Source: an uncultured Muribaculaceae bacterium (GTDB lineage Bacteria > Bacteroidota > Bacteroidia > Bacteroidales > Muribaculaceae). From it: a DNA stretch of 10,534 nt. Below, piece by piece: positions 5,816-10,534 of this stretch; within the stretch, counting starts at the first letter, position 1, and each line of letters opens with the position of its first letter. The notes beneath the pieces were generated by a model. The model was given only the letters and a program-made list of their open reading frames with translations. It had not been told where the DNA came from and made no database searches. The stretch spans positions 1 to 10,534 of the forward strand of contig CAJTQH010000070.1 in the NCBI GenBank assembly GCA_910578305.1, given 5' to 3'. A program made the translations under genes and the position numbers.

Positions 5816-6759
5816 CAGCAAAGCAACCATTACATTTCGACCCGACAGAATTTATCGGACGTCAACTGCGCACCTGGCCCACGGCACGCGACAATCATGC
5901 CGCACTAAATCAACAGCAGACTCGGCAAATAGAATCGGGCCGGCAGACATTTATCGTACAGCACAATCCGGCAAGAGCCATATCGTCGGGAGCCAAAGTC
6001 GACAGCAAGTCCATAGCCGCCCGACCGTGCTTTCTGTGTCGGTCAAACCGTCCGGCACAGCAGATACAGACAGACACCGACGATTTCAGCATACTCGTCA
6101 ACCCCTACCCGATACTGCCCGACCATTTGGTGATAGCCCATCGCACACACACGCCTCAGACACTTCGGGGCAACGAGGAAGCTATGATATCCACAGCCGA
6201 CATCTTGCCCGGATTTACCATACTGTACAACGGCCCCCGATGCGGAGCGTCGGCCCCCGACCACATGCACTTCCAGGCCGTGCGATCGGAATCGCTCCCG
6301 CTGTGGCAAAGCCTCGGTCAATGCCTCGGCAACATCAATATAGACACAACGGCAATAGCCGACGCAGTACCGGCATGCTTAGTGATGCGCAGTCGCGATC
6401 CGAAAGCCCTGAGCGAACTTATGAGCCGGGCAATGCTCCGACTGCCGGAAGATCCCGACGGCTCGGAACCTATGATCAACGCCTTGCTCCGCCTCATGCC
6501 CGACGGCGAATATCAGGCAGTGATAGTGCCGCGACGCTGCCATCGCCCGCACAATTTCTCGTTTGACACGTCAGACACTACAAGCCTGTTCATAAGCCCC
6601 GGAGCCGTAGACATGTGCGGAGTCATAGTGTGTCCGCGCCACATCGACTACGACCGCCTCACAGCCGACCGCATACTCGGCATATTTCACGACGTAACAT
6701 ATTCATATCCCGAACTATGCAACATATATCACCATCCACACAGCCCGTGCTCAGAGTAG
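5812..6759 (+). CDS. DUF4922 protein, GalT/HIT-fold-like
   Basis: A 315-aa protein that I recognise as the Bacteroidetes DUF4922 family. Landmarks are QHNPARAISSGAKVDSKSI (residues 50-68), the pair of cysteines in RPCFLC (73 and 76), NPYPILPDHLVIAH (97-110) and LYNGPRCGASAPDHMHFQA (139-156). The His-X-His of DHMHFQ and the layout around it resemble nucleotidyl-transferases and phosphorylases of the HIT/GalT superfamily (galactose-1-phosphate uridylyltransferase, GDP-galactose phosphorylase); the two cysteines could bind a metal as in GalT. A nucleotidyl or sugar-phosphate transfer is therefore plausible, but no reaction is established to my knowledge. It starts inside the stop codon of the glycosyltransferase and its own end is overlapped 43 bp by the next gene, so the set is likely translated together. 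No export signal is seen. Confidence 0.85.
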   Translation: MTAKQPLHFDPTEFIGRQLRTWPTARDNHAALNQQQTRQIESGRQTFIVQHNPARAISSGAKVDSKSIAARPCFLCRSNRPAQQIQTDTDDFSILVNPYPILPDHLVIAHRTHTPQTLRGNEEAMISTADILPGFTILYNGPRCGASAPDHMHFQAVRSESLPLWQSLGQCLGNINIDTTAIADAVPACLVMRSRDPKALSELMSRAMLRLPEDPDGSEPMINALLRLMPDGEYQAVIVPRRCHRPHNFSFDTSDTTSLFISPGAVDMCGVIVCPRHIDYDRLTADRILGIFHDVTYSYPELCNIYHHPHSPCSE

Positions 6760-8042
6760 GCATCATGTCGGGCAATGCCATCGACGTCACACTCCACGGT
6801 ACATATCTGTGCGACGGAACGGACACGACCGGCCGCATACGGTTCACGGCACGCGGCATGAAGTCGGTGGAGAGCGACTGTGGCCAATGTGCCACCTCCA
6901 TACGGCTCATCCCCACCGGTAATGAGTGCAAGTTCACACTATCGAATGTGACCATAGGTATCGGTTTCCACTGGCAACAACATGAGAACCAGACATTCGA
7001 GGGAATGCTCGAAATAATATCGGACGGCAACGGACAGCTCCATGCCATAAACCACATAGACGTGGAAAGCTATCTGCTAAGTGTGGTGTCGTCGGAAATG
7101 AACGCCAATGCCCCTGAAGAATTTCTGAAAGCCCACGCCGTGATATCGCGCAGCTGGGTATTGGCTCAGATACATCCGCCGCTCGACCTCGACCGATACA
7201 GCTGCACCGACACCGAAGAAGAATGCGTCAGATGGTATGACAAAGAAGCCCACCGACTTTTCGACGTGTGTGCCGACGACCACTGTCAGCGCTATCAGGG
7301 CTGCACCAGGGCATCAACCCCACAGGTGGCCTCGGCGCTTAAAACCACCAGAGGCCAAGTACTCACCTTCGACGGAGCGTTGTGCGACGCACGATTTTCA
7401 AAATGCTGCGGCGGCATTACAGAGCGGTTTTCGACCTGCTGGCAACCCGTAGACACACCTTATCTGCAAGTACTGACCGACGCAGAGCAGCAAAGCCAGG
7501 CCGACTGCTCTGCCGAACACGACGCACGCCGGTGGATAATGTCGCATCCAGACGCCTTCTGCGCCAACCCATCGGATGAAGTGCTGGCATCAATACTCAA
7601 CAACTACGACCGCGACACACCGCATCTGTACCGCTGGTCCATATCATACACAGCCGCACAACTGTCGGACATCATCCGCCGCCGGTCGGGACTCGACTAC
7701 GGACGCATCATAAGCCTCACTGTACTGCACCGAGGCCCGTCGGGTCGCATAGACCGGCTTGAGATTCGAGGTACACGCCTGACACGCATCATAGGCAAAG
7801 AGTTGGAGATACGCCGCACGCTATCGGAGTCGCACCTCTACAGTTCGGCATTCGTGGCCGAGCCACACGACCCTGACTCCGAAGGCATACCCACAGAATG
7901 GACACTGCACGGAGCCGGCTGGGGACACGGCGTAGGCCTGTGCCAGACAGGAGCCGCCGTAATGGCTACGAAAGGATACTCCTACGACATCATCCTGTCG
8001 CACTATTTCCCGGGAACCCGGATATCAACATTGTACCGATAA
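6717..8042 (+). CDS. SpoIID/LytB-domain protein, no visible signal peptide
   Basis: The SpoIID/LytB (amidase enhancer) family includes lytic transglycosylases that cleave peptidoglycan glycan strands. The 441-aa product begins PVLRVGIMSG, then DVESYLLSVVSSEM (115-128), where Glu127 aligns with the catalytic glutamate of SpoIID, followed by AHAVISRSW, ARFSKCCGGITE (225-236) and the C-terminal GWGHGVGLCQTGA (401-413) with SHYFPGTRI. The ATG at 6717 is chosen because family homology starts just after it; the open frame continues upstream to 6615, but that extra part is Arg/His-rich and shows neither homology nor a signal peptide. It overlaps DUF4922 by 43 bp and ends in TAATG with the AmpG-like gene. 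Absence of an export signal is odd for an enzyme of this class and suggests cytoplasmic action on imported fragments, or an unconventional route out. Confidence 0.88.
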   Translation: MQHISPSTQPVLRVGIMSGNAIDVTLHGTYLCDGTDTTGRIRFTARGMKSVESDCGQCATSIRLIPTGNECKFTLSNVTIGIGFHWQQHENQTFEGMLEIISDGNGQLHAINHIDVESYLLSVVSSEMNANAPEEFLKAHAVISRSWVLAQIHPPLDLDRYSCTDTEEECVRWYDKEAHRLFDVCADDHCQRYQGCTRASTPQVASALKTTRGQVLTFDGALCDARFSKCCGGITERFSTCWQPVDTPYLQVLTDAEQQSQADCSAEHDARRWIMSHPDAFCANPSDEVLASILNNYDRDTPHLYRWSISYTAAQLSDIIRRRSGLDYGRIISLTVLHRGPSGRIDRLEIRGTRLTRIIGKELEIRRTLSESHLYSSAFVAEPHDPDSEGIPTEWTLHGAGWGHGVGLCQTGAAVMATKGYSYDIILSHYFPGTRISTLYR

Positions 8043-9307
8043 TGAACCACAGATCAAGCATAGGACGTGCATGGACCTGGGTGCCATCGCTATTTTTCAC
8101 GGAAGGGCTGCCCTATGTAGTGGTCATGACCATAGCCACCATCATGTACAAGCGTCTCGGACTTTCGAATTCGGCCACGGCATTCTACTCATCGCTTCTG
8201 TCACTCCCATGGGTCATAAAACCGCTGTGGAGTCCATTTGTCGACATATTCAGCACCAAGCGCCGATGGATTGTGACCATGCAGCTACTCATGGCCGCAT
8301 CGTTTGCCGCAGTGGCTCTGGTACTGCCAGGGGCACTCTACTTCAAAGCCTCACTGGGAGCATTCATGATAGTGGCATTTCTGTCGGCCACTCACGACAT
8401 AGCCGCCGACGGCTTCTACATCATAGCACTTACGGAGCGTGCCCAGTCGTATTTTGTAGGAATACGCACCACACTCTACCGTGCGGCCATGATCATAGGA
8501 CAGGGACCGCTTGTAATCCTCGCCGGATATCTTGAAATACGATATGACAGCATACCTCATGCCTGGGCAACAGTGTTCTACCTGCTGGCAACAACACTTT
8601 CCATTCTTGCCATCTACCACACCATAGTGCTGCCACATCCGGCCTCAGACATACCGCACCGAACATCCAGAGTGTCACATGTATGGGCAGAGTTTGCCGA
8701 CACATTCCGTACGTTTTTCACCAAAGACGGCATAATATCAGCCTCACTCTTCATGCTGCTCTACAAACTGCCCGAAGCACAGCTACAGCGTATGATCTCG
8801 CCATTTCTTCTCGACTGCCCGGCGAGCGGAGGCATGGGACTGAGCACATCGCAGGTCGGTATGGTCTACGGCACATTAGGCGTGATCGGACTAATGGCCG
8901 GGGGCATAGCAGGTGGTATGACAGTAGCCCGCGGCGGACTTCGCAAATGGATCATGCCTATGGCATGGAGCATGTCGCTCACATGTCTCACATTCGTATT
9001 GCTGTGTTATGTACCGTCGCCATCACTGCCACTGATCAACACATGCGTATTCATCGAGCAAGCAGGATACGGATTCGGCACCACAGCCTATATACTCTAC
9101 ATCATACGATTTTCACGCGGAGCACGCAGCACATCGCACTACGCCATATGCACCGGCATCATGTCGCTCGGAATGATGCTGCCCGGCATGGCCGCCGGAT
9201 GGCTGCAACAGGTCATGGGCTACGGACCATTTTTCATATGGACCATGGTATGCTGCATAGCCACAATAATAGTGGCTCATAGCGTATTACCACGCATTGA
9301 CAGCTGA
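8042..9307 (+). CDS. AmpG-like MFS muropeptide permease
   Basis: An integral membrane transporter of the major facilitator superfamily, 421 aa, with roughly a dozen hydrophobic segments. The first part reads FFTEGLPYVVVMTIATI, then SLLSLPWVIKPLWSPFVD (51-68), the pattern seen in AmpG, which brings N-acetylglucosaminyl-anhydromuramyl peptides into the cytoplasm in exchange with protons. SATHDIAADGF in the first half and the MLLYKLPEAQL segment after the central loop also fit AmpG relatives. The ATG at 8042 overlaps the SpoIID stop by one base; an open frame back to 7898 is out-of-frame shadow of SpoIID. The context of a SpoIID-domain protein upstream and an L,D-transpeptidase downstream supports a role in peptidoglycan recycling. 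Other substrates are possible because the AmpG family in Bacteroidetes is varied. Confidence 0.87.
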   Translation: MNHRSSIGRAWTWVPSLFFTEGLPYVVVMTIATIMYKRLGLSNSATAFYSSLLSLPWVIKPLWSPFVDIFSTKRRWIVTMQLLMAASFAAVALVLPGALYFKASLGAFMIVAFLSATHDIAADGFYIIALTERAQSYFVGIRTTLYRAAMIIGQGPLVILAGYLEIRYDSIPHAWATVFYLLATTLSILAIYHTIVLPHPASDIPHRTSRVSHVWAEFADTFRTFFTKDGIISASLFMLLYKLPEAQLQRMISPFLLDCPASGGMGLSTSQVGMVYGTLGVIGLMAGGIAGGMTVARGGLRKWIMPMAWSMSLTCLTFVLLCYVPSPSLPLINTCVFIEQAGYGFGTTAYILYIIRFSRGARSTSHYAICTGIMSLGMMLPGMAAGWLQQVMGYGPFFIWTMVCCIATIIVAHSVLPRIDS

Positions 9308-9318
9308 ACAGCACAATC

Positions 9319-9332
9319 TGTCGCATGCGACA
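9319..9332. promoter_or_regulatory. Perfect 14-bp palindrome abutting a promoter
   Basis: TGTCGCATGCGACA is its own reverse complement. It ends on the first base of the -33 box of the transpeptidase promoter and lies 12 bp past the AmpG-like stop. Its position fits an operator for a dimeric regulator. It could also fold as a short hairpin ending the upstream operon, but no T-run follows, so I favour the first reading. Confidence 0.45.
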
Positions 9333-9363
9333 TTGGATATCACATATTATTTGTGTAATTTTG
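9332..9363 (+). promoter_or_regulatory. Bacteroidetes-type promoter of the L,D-transpeptidase gene
   Basis: ATTG (9332-9335), a 20-nt spacer, then TAATTTTG (9356-9363) match the Bacteroidetes -33/-7 pattern with one mismatch in the -33 box. Transcription would start near 9370, giving a leader of about 65 nt to the ATG at 9435. It separates the transpeptidase from the four-gene operon. Confidence 0.6.
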
Positions 9364-9434
9364 CACACTTTTGAATCTTCAATCCGAACACAGTCTATCA
9401 TAACAAATATAATAGTCAGCCAACATATCTATTC

Positions 9435-10376
9435 ATGAAACTCCATTTAATTCCGGCTTTCATCGCCACAGCATTAATATCCATATCTTGTTCAGGCTCA
9501 AAATCCGACACCATTACCGTCGACGCCGACAATCCGGAGTTTGCCCACACACATCCCGACATGCCTCAGCCTGAACCACTGCCAGACCCCGTGAAACAAG
9601 ATACGGTGCTGACTCACGATGTGGCTTCGGCCGAGGAAGCCATAGCATTCATGGAATCGTCGGACTATGCCGACCAATATGCTCAGGGCATACTTCCCGC
9701 AATGGCGCATGACAATCTCGACTACGCCACACGTCTGCTCAAAAGCCCTTACAATTACTTCATAGTAGTGGATAAACCGTCGATGTATGTAGTGCTCTAC
9801 AACCGATTCGGAGTCGAACAACAAGCTTACCGCATGGCTTGCTCCAAGAAATACGGCACCAAACACAAACGCCGCGACAACCGTACTCCCGAAGGATTTT
9901 TTTCGGCTGAAGGCATATACAACTCCACTGAATGGCTCTATACTGACGACGACGGAAACACCTCTCAGGTAAAAGGCCAGTTCGGACCACGTTTCATACG
10001 CCTCAAAACTGATGTGACCACCCAGATAGGTATACACGGCACATGCGCACCATGGGCTCTGGGCAACAGAGCAAGCCACGGTTGCATACGCATCCATAAC
10101 GACCACATAATGGAGCTCATAAAATATGTCGAGCCCGGCACACCTATCATAGTGAATCCATCGGAACGTGACCAGAAGGTCAACCGCGAAGAGGGTTATG
10201 AAATCCTGTCGATCAATATCGGCAAACCGCTCAAGAAACAACCTGCACCCGTAGAAGAAAAGAAACCAAAGCAGAAAGCCGATACTACACGCACCGACAC
10301 CATAGCTACCGTACCGGCATCAGAACCGCAATCAGAACCGTCGGACTCGCTGAAACACAGCACATACGCAGAATAA
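9435..10376 (+). CDS. YkuD-family L,D-transpeptidase, probable lipoprotein
   Basis: The YkuD enzyme family forms 3-3 cross-links in peptidoglycan or attaches proteins to it, acting in the periplasm. The 313-aa product starts MKLHLIPAFIATALISISC; Cys19 followed by SGSKSD suggests a lipoprotein, although Ser at the -3 position is not the classic lipobox. After a Pro-rich linker (about 38-55), the YkuD domain spans about 107-241, starting NYFIVVDKPSMYVVLYNRFG. The catalytic signature is complete: His201 in IGIHGTCAPW and SHGCIRI with His215 and Cys217. Residues 267-313 form a Lys/Pro- and then Thr/Ser-rich tail, probably disordered. A promoter with a palindrome lies just upstream, and a membrane-protein gene begins 11 nt downstream, likely cotranscribed. 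Cross-linking versus carboxypeptidase activity cannot be told from sequence. Confidence 0.9.
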   Translation: MKLHLIPAFIATALISISCSGSKSDTITVDADNPEFAHTHPDMPQPEPLPDPVKQDTVLTHDVASAEEAIAFMESSDYADQYAQGILPAMAHDNLDYATRLLKSPYNYFIVVDKPSMYVVLYNRFGVEQQAYRMACSKKYGTKHKRRDNRTPEGFFSAEGIYNSTEWLYTDDDGNTSQVKGQFGPRFIRLKTDVTTQIGIHGTCAPWALGNRASHGCIRIHNDHIMELIKYVEPGTPIIVNPSERDQKVNREEGYEILSINIGKPLKKQPAPVEEKKPKQKADTTRTDTIATVPASEPQSEPSDSLKHSTYAE

Positions 10377-10387
10377 TACACTCACGA

Positions 10388-10534
10388 ATGGCCGACCCCA
10401 AAAACACTGCGTCCGGACTCCTGCTCAAGACACTGCTGCCCGTGGCTTTAGGCGTCGGTGTGGTGATATGGCTTTTCGGAAGTGAGTTTTCCGTCGAACA
10501 GTTCAGCCGCATCCCATGGACAGCGCGCACATTT
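10388..10534 (+). CDS. N-terminus of a flippase-like (LPG-synthase TM family) membrane protein, 3' cut by window
   Basis: From ATG at 10388 the frame stays open for 49 codons to the window edge. It reads MADPKNTASG, then one hydrophobic helix LLLKTLLPVALGVGVVIWLF and a short stretch GSEFSVEQFSRIPW. A first helix of this kind followed by an S/DF...L/F..I.W pattern is usual for Bacteroidetes flippase-like proteins with the lysylphosphatidylglycerol synthase membrane domain, which act in lipid or lipid-linked sugar handling. With so little sequence the family call is a guess; that it is an inner-membrane protein is more secure. It starts 11 nt after the L,D-transpeptidase stop. Confidence 0.5.
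   Translation, partial: MADPKNTASGLLLKTLLPVALGVGVVIWLFGSEFSVEQFSRIPWTARTF

Noticed and set aside
6615..6716. N-terminal extension of the SpoIID-domain protein
   Set aside because: It lies inside the DUF4922 coding region, is Arg/His-rich, and offers no signal peptide or family similarity; the ATG at 6717 fits better.
7898..8041. Upstream extension of the AmpG-like frame
   Set aside because: It overlaps the conserved C-terminal motif of the SpoIID gene in another frame and is Arg-rich; the transporter homology starts after the ATG at 8042.
8683..9282. 199-codon plus-strand frame inside the AmpG-like gene
   Set aside because: His/Arg-rich translation typical of a shifted frame; the transporter frame has clear membrane helices.
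9498..10241. 247-codon open frame on the minus strand opposite the L,D-transpeptidase
   Set aside because: It is fully antisense to a gene with an intact YkuD catalytic signature, shows no recognisable motif, and such shadows are common with this codon usage.
1..10534. tRNA, rRNA, riboswitch or transposase genes
   Set aside because: I looked for tRNA-like cloverleaf ends, rRNA stretches and transposase motifs on both strands and saw none.

Overview
The window looks like chromosome of a Bacteroidales bacterium, and its sequence style (about 50% GC, frequent ATA isoleucine codons) suggests a Muribaculaceae-like gut lineage. The reasons are several Bacteroidetes-type -7 promoter boxes (TAnnTTTG), the absence of strong Shine-Dalgarno sites, and protein families that are typical of this order (DUF4922, the long two-part GT2 glycosyltransferase, the patatin/outer-membrane-barrel fusion). 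The order is well supported. The family is a guess.

Left edge (1-1640): an accessory, horizontally acquired-looking patch. A complete EcoRI-type adenine DNA methyltransferase lies on the minus strand (229-1389). Facing it on the plus strand are the C-terminal ends of two further relatives of the same enzyme family, in different frames and partly overlapping (3-74 and 32-256). The two convergent genes overlap tail to tail inside an imperfect 32-bp palindrome that encodes the same C-terminal motif on both strands. The methyltransferase has a GC-rich front half and an AT-rich back half. It seems to be read from a promoter at 1644-1674 through a leader of about 250 nt that contains inverted repeats. 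No restriction endonuclease is visible.

1640-2051: a gene-poor stretch. It holds a plausible 25-codon membrane-peptide gene on the minus strand with its own -7 box and an 8-bp tandem repeat in its leader, followed upstream by a hairpin terminator for the next gene.

2052-4391 (minus): an exported patatin-like phospholipase fused to a POTRA-like segment and an outer-membrane beta-barrel (PlpD/FplA-like layout). It is divergent from the operon to its right; the 119-bp gap carries -7 boxes in both directions.

4511-9307 (plus): a tightly packed four-gene operon of two-part GT2 glycosyltransferase, DUF4922 (GalT/HIT-fold-like), SpoIID/LytB-domain protein and AmpG-like MFS transporter. All junctions overlap (4, 43 and 1 bp), so translation is probably coupled. 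AmpG imports anhydro-muropeptides and SpoIID-type enzymes act on glycan strands, so peptidoglycan turnover or recycling is the most likely theme. The roles of the glycosyltransferase and DUF4922 are unresolved. The SpoIID protein shows no signal peptide, which would place a peptidoglycan-type enzyme in the cytoplasm beside the importer.

9308-10534 (plus): a perfect 14-bp palindrome abuts a well-formed promoter, followed by a lipoprotein-like YkuD L,D-transpeptidase (peptidoglycan cross-linking). Then comes the start of a membrane protein, probably of the flippase-like/lysylphosphatidylglycerol-synthase membrane family, cut by the window edge.
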